A stretch of 64,000 bases of DNA from Deltaproteobacteria bacterium. GTDB lineage: Bacteria > Myxococcota_A > Polyangia > Haliangiales > Haliangiaceae. The position numbers and the translations under genes were made by a program. Of this stretch, positions 27,721 to 35,737 are shown piece after piece. Below the pieces are notes generated by a model. The model was not told the origin of the DNA. It searched no databases and saw only the letters and a program-made list of their open reading frames with translations. Where the stretch lies: the NCBI GenBank assembly GCA_013812655.1, contig JACCTC010000343.1:28936-92935 (forward strand). The letters run 5' to 3'. Each line of letters opens with the position of its first letter. The first letter of the stretch is position 1.

Positions 27721-29199
27721 TCACAGCGCATGACACGCGGAGAGAACGATACCGAGGAACAGCATCGCCGCGAGTGCCGTGTGCTGCCGGCTCGCGCGCG
27801 GAACACGAATGGCCGCCATCGCAACACCGGCGGCGACGAACGCGATGATTGCCGCGCCAACGAACGCCGACGAGAAGCCGTCGTTCATGGCCGAAGTCGC
27901 GTCGACACCGGACGCCATCAGCGACGACGTCTTCGAACCGGCGACGGCGACCATCGCAGCGAGGCCGATCGCGGAGCCAACCTGGTACGTCGTGTTGATC
28001 AGGCCCGACGCGAGACCACCGTCTTCGGGGCGCGCGGTCGCCGTCGACGTGATCATCGCCGGGATGTAGGCGAGCGACATGCCGATCGCGCCGAGCAGCG
28101 ACGGCACGAGCACATCAGCCGCGAACGTACCTCCGACCGGCATGCGTGCGAACAGCACGAGCGCAACGCCGAGCACGCCGAGCCCGACGACGAGCGCCGA
28201 CTTCGGACCGATGCGTCCGACGACCCTCTCCGTCGCCATCATCATGAGGACCATGATCGCGAGCGTCATCGGCAGCAGCGCGAGGCCGCTATCGAACGCG
28301 CCGTAGCCGAGCACCTCCTGCAAGTACATGTTGAGGAAGAACCACATCGGGATCCATGCCGCGCCGAGCAGTGCCATCACGATGTTGCCGACGGTGAGGT
28401 TCGGCGCGCGGAAGATCGAGAGCGGAACGAGGGGCGCGTTGCGAATGCGCTGCAGCGTCGCAAACGTGATGAACAGTACGCCGCTGATCGCGAGCAGGAT
28501 GCTCGTACGCAGCCCGCTCGCCGGCTCGTTGGCCGTGACGATGGCGTAGACCGCGAGTCCGAGCGCCGACGTCACCGTGGCTGAGCCCGCAAGGTCCACG
28601 CTTCCGCGCTGGCGCTGCCCGCGAGGCAGCCAAGCGTTCGTCGCGACCAGCACGAGAATGCCGACGGGAACATTGATCAAGAACGTCCAGCGCCAGCTCA
28701 GCCACTCGGTGATCACGCCACCGAGGAACACGCCCGCGGTACCACCGGCGGCTGCCGATGCGCCCCAGAAGCCAAGCGCCTTGCGGAGCTCGGCCGGACG
28801 CGCCGCGAACAGCGCCATCACCATCGAGAGAGCAGCCGGCGCGATCATCGCCGCGCCCGCACCCTGAATGGCGCGAGCGATCAGAAGGGCCGTGCCTGTC
28901 GTCGCGATGCCTGCGACGAGCGAGGCGGCGGTGAGGATCCCGAAGCCGATGCCGAAGAGACGCCGAGGACCGAAGAGGTCGGCAAGGCGTCCGCCGAGCA
29001 GCAGCAGACCACCAAACGCGACGACGTACGCGTTGAAGATCCACTGCAGCCCGGCGGCGTCGAATCCGAGGGCACGTTGCAGCGCCGGCAACGCAATGCC
29101 GACGATCGACGTGTCGAGGATGACGAGGAACTGTGCAGTACAGAGGAGGAAGAGTGCCCACCAGCGGCGTGGGTCAGGAAGGTAAGATGAGGTCGTCAC
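27721..29199 (-). CDS. DHA2-family MFS drug transporter (EmrB/QacA type)
   Basis: A 492-aa transporter. The GTG at 29199 is preferred since AAGGAG precedes it. There are about fourteen membrane segments. Motif D1 is LVILDTSIVGIALPALQRAL, and motif A is LLLLGGRLADLFGPRRLFGI. Motif C is FLGGVITEWLSWRWTFLINV, continuing PVGI, and all are typical of DHA2 proton antiporters that export drugs or cations. It lies downstream of the copZ-like gene on the same strand; 11-bp repeats fill the gap. Confidence 0.88.
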   Translation of the reverse strand: MTTSSYLPDPRRWWALFLLCTAQFLVILDTSIVGIALPALQRALGFDAAGLQWIFNAYVVAFGGLLLLGGRLADLFGPRRLFGIGFGILTAASLVAGIATTGTALLIARAIQGAGAAMIAPAALSMVMALFAARPAELRKALGFWGASAAAGGTAGVFLGGVITEWLSWRWTFLINVPVGILVLVATNAWLPRGQRQRGSVDLAGSATVTSALGLAVYAIVTANEPASGLRTSILLAISGVLFITFATLQRIRNAPLVPLSIFRAPNLTVGNIVMALLGAAWIPMWFFLNMYLQEVLGYGAFDSGLALLPMTLAIMVLMMMATERVVGRIGPKSALVVGLGVLGVALVLFARMPVGGTFAADVLVPSLLGAIGMSLAYIPAMITSTATARPEDGGLASGLINTTYQVGSAIGLAAMVAVAGSKTSSLMASGVDATSAMNDGFSSAFVGAAIIAFVAAGVAMAAIRVPRASRQHTALAAMLFLGIVLSACHAL

Positions 29200-29250
29200 G
29201 CGAGTTCTCCTTGAGAGGGTTCGCGCGTGACGACGCGGCGTGCCTCGTCG

Positions 29251-29283
29251 CATTACAGAGGCATTACCGAGGCATTACAGAGA
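29251..29283. repeat. Three 11-bp tandem repeats (CATTACAGAGG type)
   Basis: Units CATTACAGAGG, CATTACCGAGG and CATTACAGAGA follow without gaps at 29251, 29262 and 29273, covering the copZ stop codon and the region before the transporter start. CATTAC recurs as an inverted pair at 29566-29590, between copZ and copA. This suggests a shared regulator or promoter element. Confidence 0.6.
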
Positions 29284-29502
29284 TTGCTGCTTCGAGGCGT
29301 ACCCTGCTTCGTTCAGCGTCTCGATCAGCTGCGTCACCGGAGCGCGAGTCGTGTCGTGCTTCACGATGACGATGCCGTCGCGAAGCTTGACGTCGACCTT
29401 AACGACGCCGTCGAGGTCGGTGAGTGCCGAGCTGACGTGACGGATGCAGGACGGGCAGGTCATGCCCTGGACTTCGAGGATGGTGTCTTGCTCGTTGCTC
29501 AT
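29275..29502 (-). CDS. Heavy-metal-associated chaperone (CopZ-like)
   Basis: The ATG at 29502 gives a 75-aa HMA domain: ILEVQGMTCPSCIRHVSSAL, then a beta-alpha-beta pattern ending LIETLNEAGYASKQQSL. The metal site is MTCPSC. Such proteins carry Cu(I) or similar ions to a P-type ATPase. It is divergent from copA, and the DHA2 gene lies downstream. Confidence 0.85.
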   Translation of the reverse strand: MSNEQDTILEVQGMTCPSCIRHVSSALTDLDGVVKVDVKLRDGIVIVKHDTTRAPVTQLIETLNEAGYASKQQSL

Positions 29503-29565
29503 GTCGTTGCCCCTGGAGTTGGCCATTCGGCCGGTTCGCCCAGCACGACGCTGCCCAGCCGACTT

Positions 29566-29590
29566 CATTACGGATCCGCAGGGTGTAATG
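29566..29590. promoter_or_regulatory. CATTAC/GTAATG dyad between copZ and copA
   Basis: CATTAC (29566-29571) and its inverted copy GTAATG (29585-29590) are 13 bases apart in the divergent region. With the three CATTAC repeats at 29251-29283 they make five copies around this module. A regulatory role is inferred. Confidence 0.4.
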
Positions 29591-29621
29591 CAGCGGGGTG
29601 GGCTGCGTCGAGGTGGGTGAA

Positions 29622-29780
29622 ATGTCGTGCAAGTCCAAAGGAACCTTGGTCGAGGCAGCCGTCTGCACGTTGATCAAGGAAATCGTCTCCGCTTACGAGG
29701 CACGGCGCCGTGCTCGCCGCGACGTCATTCAGTCCGACGCGGCTACGGGCCGCGCGACCACCGCGGAGGCGACGTCATGA
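29622..29780 (+). CDS. Small ORF coupled to copA
   Basis: A 52-codon frame (MSCKSKGTLVEAAVCTLIKE, and onward) with GAGGTG 7 bases before its ATG. Its TGA overlaps the copA ATG (ATGA). It has two Cys and a basic Arg-rich region. It could be a small protein, or a leader that couples copA translation. No family recognised. Confidence 0.4.
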   Translation: MSCKSKGTLVEAAVCTLIKEIVSAYEARRRARRDVIQSDAATGRATTAEATS

Positions 29781-32116
29781 CGCTCTCCGTCTCGGCAACC
29801 AATTTGCTGTCGCACCAGCAGCCGCCTCCAGCTAGCGCGAGCCTCGAACTGTCGATCACGGGCATGACGTGCGCCGCGTGTGTGCGTCGCATCGAGAAGG
29901 CGGTGCGCGCGGTTCCAGGTGTGAACGAGGCGAGCGTGAACCTCGTGACGCAGCGAGCGTCGGTGAAGCTCGATCCGAGCGCGACGAAGCGCGAGCTGCT
30001 CGTCGCGGCCATCGAGAACGCCGGATATGGCGTCGTCGACGCGCCCGCAAGAGCGACGACGACCAGCTCTTCGTCCGAGTCGCGTGCAGATGCACTCGCG
30101 TCCGCAGAAGCCCTCGAGCAGCGCTCGATCCGGCGTGACTTCGCGATCGCGGCAATCCTCACGCTGCCTCTCCTCGTGATCGGAATGAGTCACGGCGCAA
30201 TTCCAGGTACCGCTGGACCGTCTGGCCACTGGACGCAATTCGCCCTTGCCACGCCAATCGTGTTCGGCCCCGGTATTCGCTTCCTGCGCCTGGCATGGGC
30301 GGCGCTGCGGCACCGCAGCGCTGACATGAACACATTGATCACGATCGGCGTCCTGGCTGCGTGGGGCTATTCGACGGTCACCCTCTTCAGCTCCGCCTTC
30401 TCGTCCCACGCCGGACACGGCTCGCTGCCACACCTGTACTTCGAGGCTGCCGCCGCCATCATCTCATTCGTTCTCCTCGGCAAGCTGCTCGAGACCCGCG
30501 CTCGCAAGCGGCTCTCGGATGCAGTCCGCGGCCTCGTCGCGCTCGTTCCGAAGACCGCCCGCCGTGTGAATGCCGACGGGACCACCACGGACGTGGAGGT
30601 AAGCGCACTCTCCGTCGGCGAGTGCGTCCTCGTTCGTCCCGGCGAGCGCGTCGCGACGGACGGCAAGGTCGTCAATGGCGCGTCCGCCGTCGACGAGTCG
30701 ATGCTGACCGGAGAGTCTCTTCCCGTCGACAAGGCCAGCGGCTCCCTCGTGTTCGGTGGGACGTTGAACCAGAGCGGCGCGATCACGTTGGAGATCACGC
30801 GCACGGGAAGCGACACCGCACTCGCGCGCATCGTCGAAGCGGTCGAGCAGGCGCAGGGGTCGCGTGCGCCGATCGCACGCCTTGCGGACGTGATCAGCAG
30901 CTACTTCGTCCCGATCGTGATCGGGCTCGCGACGGTCGCGCTCATCGCCTGGTTCGCCATCGACCCGACGTCGGGTGGCTTTGCCGTCGCCATCGAGCGC
31001 TTCGTGGCGGTTCTCGTCATCGCCTGCCCATGTGCACTCGGCCTCGCGACACCCGCTGCCGTCGCGGTCGGCACTGGGCGAGGCGCCGAGCTCGGCATTC
31101 TCGTCAAGGGTGGTGCCGTACTCGAGGCGGCAAGTCGCATTGACACCGTCCTGCTCGACAAGACCGGCACCGTCACCGAGGGCAAGCCCGCGCTCACCGA
31201 CGTGGTCGACGTCTCCGGTCGTGGCGAGCGCGAGCTGCTCGCGCTCGTCGCGGCGGTCGAGCGTCAAAGCGAGCATCCGGTGGCGCAGGCCATCGTCGCC
31301 GGTGCAGAGGCGCGCGGAGCCTCCAGGCTCGATGCGTCGACGTTCGCCATGCAGCCGGGCGCCGGTGTCCACGGCACTGTCGGAGGCCTCGACGTCCGCA
31401 TCGGCACGACCGCGTGGATGTCGGCTGCGGCCATCTCGACGTTCGCACTCGACGGCTCAGCGCGCGAGCTCGCCATGCGTGGCCGCACGCCATCGTTCGT
31501 CGCGATCGCCGGTCGGCTTGCCGGCATCATCGCGATCGCAGACCGCCCGACCGTGGAGGCGAAGCGAGTGATCGCCGAGCTGAAGGCGATGGGCATCGAC
31601 GTCGCCATGGTGACGGGCGATCGCGCCGAGACGGCACGCGCTGTAGCTAACGAGCTCGGCATCGAGCGCGTGTTCGCCGAGGTCCGCCCGGAGGAGAAGG
31701 CGAAGGTCGTCGCCGACGAGCGCGCCCGAGGTCGCACCGTCGCGATGGTCGGTGACGGTATCAACGACGCACCTGCGCTGGCGGGGGCTCACGTCGGTAT
31801 CGCGATCGGCACCGGGACGGACATCGCCGTCGCTGCGGCGGATATCGCCCTGCTCCGCGGTGGCATCGCATCGCTGCCGCAGGCGCTCCGGTTGGCGCGC
31901 TCGACGCTCCGTACGATCCGCCAGAACCTCTTCTGGGCGTTCATCTACAACGTCATCGGCATTCCCATTGCTGCTGGCGCGCTGTATCCGGCGACCGGCT
32001 GGCTGTTTTCACCCATCCTTGCGAGCGCCGCGATGTCGATGTCTTCGGTATCTGTGCTTGCAAACTCGCTGCGGCTGCGACGGTTCGCGCGTACAATGGG
32101 ACGATCCGATGTCTGA
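29777..32116 (+). CDS. copA: Copper-translocating P1B-type ATPase
   Basis: A 779-aa pump. The ATG at 29777 is chosen because the upstream frame is a basic extension without family sequence. An N-terminal HMA domain (LSITGMTCAACVRRIEKAVR) is followed by eight membrane segments, the actuator loop MLTGESLPVDK, and the membrane metal site VIACPCALGLATPAAVAVGT. The phosphorylation site is LDKTGTVTEGKPA, the HP motif SEHPVAQAIV, and the hinge GDGINDAPALAGAHVGIAIG. CPC with this layout fits Cu(I)/Ag(I) export. The stop overlaps the sigma-factor start by eight bases. Confidence 0.93.
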   Translation: MTLSVSATNLLSHQQPPPASASLELSITGMTCAACVRRIEKAVRAVPGVNEASVNLVTQRASVKLDPSATKRELLVAAIENAGYGVVDAPARATTTSSSSESRADALASAEALEQRSIRRDFAIAAILTLPLLVIGMSHGAIPGTAGPSGHWTQFALATPIVFGPGIRFLRLAWAALRHRSADMNTLITIGVLAAWGYSTVTLFSSAFSSHAGHGSLPHLYFEAAAAIISFVLLGKLLETRARKRLSDAVRGLVALVPKTARRVNADGTTTDVEVSALSVGECVLVRPGERVATDGKVVNGASAVDESMLTGESLPVDKASGSLVFGGTLNQSGAITLEITRTGSDTALARIVEAVEQAQGSRAPIARLADVISSYFVPIVIGLATVALIAWFAIDPTSGGFAVAIERFVAVLVIACPCALGLATPAAVAVGTGRGAELGILVKGGAVLEAASRIDTVLLDKTGTVTEGKPALTDVVDVSGRGERELLALVAAVERQSEHPVAQAIVAGAEARGASRLDASTFAMQPGAGVHGTVGGLDVRIGTTAWMSAAAISTFALDGSARELAMRGRTPSFVAIAGRLAGIIAIADRPTVEAKRVIAELKAMGIDVAMVTGDRAETARAVANELGIERVFAEVRPEEKAKVVADERARGRTVAMVGDGINDAPALAGAHVGIAIGTGTDIAVAAADIALLRGGIASLPQALRLARSTLRTIRQNLFWAFIYNVIGIPIAAGALYPATGWLFSPILASAAMSMSSVSVLANSLRLRRFARTMGRSDV

Positions 32117-32732
32117 GCAAGCATCTGAAGCTGACGAGACGCCCGAGGTTCCGCCGACCAAAGAAGTGGTCGCGGCTCTCGTCGCCAATCATCGCGAGTT
32201 CCTCAAGTTCGTCGAGCGGCGCGTCGGCAGCCGCGACCTCGCTGAAGAGATCCTGCAGAGTGCGTTCGTGAAGAACGTCGAGAAGTTCGACACGGTCCGC
32301 GACACCGCGGTCGGGTGGTTTTACAAGGTCCTTCGCAACGCGATCATCGACTACCGACGCCGCAAGGACGTCGCCGACCGGAGCATGCAGAGCTTCGCGA
32401 CCGATGTCGAGGCAGGCGCCGAGCGTGACGACGAGCTCCATGGAGTCGTGTGCAAGTGCATCGCGGAGATCGCGACGACCCTCAAGCCCGAGTACGCGGA
32501 TGCGCTACACCGTATCGAGGTGGAGGGTGTGTCAGTGAAGGACTACGCCGAACAGATCGGCATCTCGACGAGCAACGCCGGCGTCCGCGTGTTCCGGGCG
32601 CGTGAAGCCTTGCGCAAGCAGGTCGTCCGTTCATGCGGTACCTGCGCGGATCACGGGTGCTTGGACTGCACGTGCACGAAGACTCCGACGGCGACGTCGA
32701 GGTGCGGGCACACGCAACACAAGCACGACTGA
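32109..32732 (+). CDS. ECF sigma factor with C-terminal Cys-rich metal-sensing tail (CorE-like)
   Basis: A 207-aa sigma-70 family protein. Region 2 is FLKFVERRVGSRDLAEEILQ, continuing SAFVKNVEKF, with AIIDYRRRKDVADR. Region 4 includes ALHRIEVEGVSVKDYAEQIG, then ISTSNAGVRVFRAREALRKQ. The tail CGTCADHGCLDCTCTK followed by CGHTQHKHD holds six Cys and several His. CorE of Myxococcus xanthus has a similar Cys-rich domain that senses copper without an anti-sigma factor; none is present here either. The overlap with copA implies co-expression. Metal specificity is inferred from the neighbours. Confidence 0.83.
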   Translation: MSEQASEADETPEVPPTKEVVAALVANHREFLKFVERRVGSRDLAEEILQSAFVKNVEKFDTVRDTAVGWFYKVLRNAIIDYRRRKDVADRSMQSFATDVEAGAERDDELHGVVCKCIAEIATTLKPEYADALHRIEVEGVSVKDYAEQIGISTSNAGVRVFRAREALRKQVVRSCGTCADHGCLDCTCTKTPTATSRCGHTQHKHD

Positions 32733-32822
32733 CCTGCAGATCCACGTCTTCGAGCTCACGACGCACACAACGATCCGCAGCCTTCGCGCACGTGGCACCT
32801 GCGCCTGATATCGTTCGCGCGC

Positions 32823-33995
32823 GTGGTGAGCCAGGGGGAGCTTCTTCGTCGGTTCGGTAGCCCGCTCTACGTCTATGACGCTGACGTGGTGCGCGCGAGG
32901 TATGCGCGATTCGTCGACGCGTTCGATCACCAGCCGTTGCACGTCCACTTTGCGATCGTCTGCAACAAGAACCGCTACCTCGTGCGGTTGCTCGCCAGCC
33001 TTGGCGCGGGGATCCACGCGAACACGCCCGGTGACGCATTCGCGGCGCTCGCGGCAGGCGTCGCCGCCGACCGCATCGTCTACAGCGGCACGAACCTCGA
33101 CGAGCAAGACTTCCGGTACTTGCTCGATCGCGGCATCCGCATGAACCTCGACTCGCTCGATCAGCTCCGCGACCGCGCGCGCTTCGGTCGCGCCGAGGAC
33201 CGCACCGAGATCGGGATGCGCTTCTTGATCGATGACGAGGACCGCCCGAACCGGATCGGCATCACGCTCGGTGAGCTGCCCGAGGCACTCGCGATCGCAC
33301 GTGCGGCAGGGTTGCGGATCACCGGACTGCACATGTACGCGGGGACGAACACGCGGCGTGCCCGGCGCTTCATCGAGTGCATGGAGCGCCTCGTGGATGC
33401 GGCGATGCAGCTTCCCGACCTCGCCTGGATCGATATCGGCGGCGGCTTCGGCGTTGCCTACGAGGATGACGAGCCCGAGCTCGAGATCGAGCAACTCGGC
33501 CGAGATGTCTCGGCGCGAATGCGCACGCTCTCGAAGGTCCGCGGACCGATCGAGCTGATCGTCGAACCGGGTCGATACCTCGTCGGCGCCGCCGGCTCGC
33601 TGCTGACCACGGTCGTCTCGGTCAAGACGCACGGTGGCCGGCGCTATGTCGGCGTCGACACCACTGTCGGCAACATCGTCGTGCCGAGCGTTTATCACAC
33701 GCGCCATCGCGTCGAGCTCGTCGGTGACGCGGCGCCGCTCCTCGACGTTCCGACCGACGTCTGCGGCAACACCACGCACTCGCGCGATTACCTCGGCCGC
33801 AATCTCAAGCTGCCCGAGGTCGCACCGGGCGATGTGTTGCGCCTGCGCGATGTCGGCGCCTACGGCTACGCGATGTCGAGTCACTTCCTCAATCGTCCGC
33901 GCCCGGCGGAGGTCGTGATCGATGGTGCCGGCGTACACCTCACGACCCGGCGCGAGACGTTCGCGGATCTCGTCGCGACGCAGGTGGATGAATGA
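32823..33995 (+). CDS. Diaminopimelate/ornithine decarboxylase-fold protein lacking the PLP lysine
   Basis: A 390-aa protein (GTG start) of the fold-III PLP decarboxylase family. The order matches: GSPLYVYDADVVRARYARFV, DIGGGFGVAYEDDE, IELIVEPGRYLVGAAGSLLT, then VGAYGYAMSSHFLNRPRPAE. The PLP-lysine strand, normally AVKAN, reads HFAIVCNKNRYLVRLL, putting Val where the Schiff-base Lys should be; a Lys lies three residues later. It may therefore not be a normal decarboxylase. Its stop overlaps the next start (ATGA), and four genes form one unit with two asparagine-synthetase-like enzymes. Confidence 0.8.
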   Translation: MVSQGELLRRFGSPLYVYDADVVRARYARFVDAFDHQPLHVHFAIVCNKNRYLVRLLASLGAGIHANTPGDAFAALAAGVAADRIVYSGTNLDEQDFRYLLDRGIRMNLDSLDQLRDRARFGRAEDRTEIGMRFLIDDEDRPNRIGITLGELPEALAIARAAGLRITGLHMYAGTNTRRARRFIECMERLVDAAMQLPDLAWIDIGGGFGVAYEDDEPELEIEQLGRDVSARMRTLSKVRGPIELIVEPGRYLVGAAGSLLTTVVSVKTHGGRRYVGVDTTVGNIVVPSVYHTRHRVELVGDAAPLLDVPTDVCGNTTHSRDYLGRNLKLPEVAPGDVLRLRDVGAYGYAMSSHFLNRPRPAEVVIDGAGVHLTTRRETFADLVATQVDE

Positions 33996-35737
33996 GTGGC
34001 ATCTGCGGCTGGGTTGGGGAAGCAGACGACGGTGACACGCTCGATCGCATGCTCGGCGCGATCGACTATCGCGGCGACACCTCGGTCCGCGAGAACCTGC
34101 GCGGCGCCAGTCTCGGCTATCGGTTCTGGGCCGGGCGTCCCGGCAAGTCACCCGGCGTGGCCCGCGACGGCACGCGCGCCGCGGTCTGTGCGGGCACGTT
34201 CGCACCGCCCATCGAGTCACCGGCTCGATCGGTCCTCGAGCGCACGGCGCGTGAGCCTGCCGCGCTCGACGACGCGGATGGCGCCTTCGCGTTCGCGGTC
34301 TACGACGAGGAGACCCTCGAGCTCGTGCTCGGCCGCGATCCCTTCGGAGTGCGGTCGCTCTACTACGTGGAGCACGCAGGCCGGTTCTACTTCGCGACCG
34401 AGCTCAAGCAGCTGCTCGCGATCCCGACGTTGCCGGTCGAGATCGACCCCGCGGCGGTCCACAAGTACCTGACGTTCTCGTTCGTCCCGGGCGAAGCCGT
34501 TCCCGTGCGCGGCATCAAGCGCGTGCTGCCGGGACACCTGCTGCGCTACCGCGCCGGAACGATCACGACCGCGCCGTACTTCACGCTGACCGAGTCGATT
34601 GACGAGGAGCTGCGCGACGTCAAGACCGCCGTGCATCGGGTCCGCGAGCTCGGCAAGCAAGCGGTCGGGCGCCGGCTGAACGGCGAGTCCGAGGTGGGAC
34701 TGTTCCTGTCGGGCGGCATCGACTCGTCGATCGTCGCGCTCTGGCTGCGAGCCCTCGACGCGAAGGTCCGCGCGTTCAGCCTCGACTTCGGCGATCGCAG
34801 CGTGGAGCGCGAACAGGCGATCGAGGTCGCGAAGACGCTCGAGATTCCCCTCGAGATCGTGAAGGTCTCGGGGCCCGAGATCGAAGCCGTGTTCTGGGAC
34901 GTCGTCGCGAAGCTCGACCTGCCATTCGGTGACGCAGTCACGGCACCGCAATACCTGCTCGCCAAGGCAGCACGTGCCGCGGGCGTGACTGCGGTGTTCA
35001 ATGGGGAAGGCGGCGACCAGCTGTTCGGTGGCTGGACCAGCAAGCCGATGATCGCCGCGGAGATGTACGGCCATCTCTACGAGCACCAGGAAGCCGAGAG
35101 CCGCGAGGAGACCTACCTCCAGTCGTATCACCGGTTTTACGGGCTCGAGGACGCGCTCTACACCGAGCAGTTCCGCGCCTCGGTGGGCGGCCCGGGCCAG
35201 CGCCGCGCGTACCTTACGCCGTATCTCGGGTCGGACAGCGAGGGCGCCTTTCTCAATCGCGTGCGTCTCGCCGACATCTCGCTCAAGGGCTCGCAGAACA
35301 TCCTGCCGCGCGCCGAGCGCATGACGAACGCATTTGGACTCGACGTTCGCGTCCCGCTGTTCGACCGCAAGCTCGCCGAGGTCTCGTTCACGTTGCCGCC
35401 CGAGCTCAAGCTCCATGGTGCGTGTGAGAAGTACGTGCTGAAGCTCGCGGTGCAGCAGCGCCTGCCGGAAGACATCGTGTGGCGCCGCAAGTTCGGCATG
35501 AGCGTGCCGGTCACCGACTTCGTGCTCGGCCCACTCGCGCCGCTGTTCGAGGAGCTGCTCGGCGAGAAGTCTCTCGCGAAGCGCGGCATGTTCCGTCCCG
35601 AATACGTGCGCTCGTTGCTCGCCGGTCACGACGTGCCGAGCGAGTTCCGCAAGCGTCGGATCGGCGAGCGGCTGTGGGCGCTCGCGATGCTCGAGGCGTG
35701 GATGCGCACATTCATCGACAGGCGCGGTGCGACATGA
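33992..35737 (+). CDS. Asparagine synthetase-like enzyme, Ser at the nucleophile position
   Basis: A 581-aa protein. N-terminal class II amidotransferase fold: it begins MSGICGWVGE where true amidotransferases begin MCGI, so the catalytic Cys2 is Ser. GRDPFGVRSLYYVEHAGRFY and FATELKQLLAI are conserved. The synthetase domain has the pyrophosphate loop FLSGGIDSSIVALWLRAL and NGEGGDQLFGGW. Without Cys2 it may use free ammonia or form another amide, as beta-lactam synthetase relatives do. It overlaps both neighbours by four bases. Confidence 0.85.
   Translation: MSGICGWVGEADDGDTLDRMLGAIDYRGDTSVRENLRGASLGYRFWAGRPGKSPGVARDGTRAAVCAGTFAPPIESPARSVLERTAREPAALDDADGAFAFAVYDEETLELVLGRDPFGVRSLYYVEHAGRFYFATELKQLLAIPTLPVEIDPAAVHKYLTFSFVPGEAVPVRGIKRVLPGHLLRYRAGTITTAPYFTLTESIDEELRDVKTAVHRVRELGKQAVGRRLNGESEVGLFLSGGIDSSIVALWLRALDAKVRAFSLDFGDRSVEREQAIEVAKTLEIPLEIVKVSGPEIEAVFWDVVAKLDLPFGDAVTAPQYLLAKAARAAGVTAVFNGEGGDQLFGGWTSKPMIAAEMYGHLYEHQEAESREETYLQSYHRFYGLEDALYTEQFRASVGGPGQRRAYLTPYLGSDSEGAFLNRVRLADISLKGSQNILPRAERMTNAFGLDVRVPLFDRKLAEVSFTLPPELKLHGACEKYVLKLAVQQRLPEDIVWRRKFGMSVPVTDFVLGPLAPLFEELLGEKSLAKRGMFRPEYVRSLLAGHDVPSEFRKRRIGERLWALAMLEAWMRTFIDRRGAT

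Noticed and set aside
29627..29776. A 50-residue N-terminal extension of CopA
   Set aside because: It is basic with no family match, and ATGA coupling with the small ORF supports the ATG at 29777.
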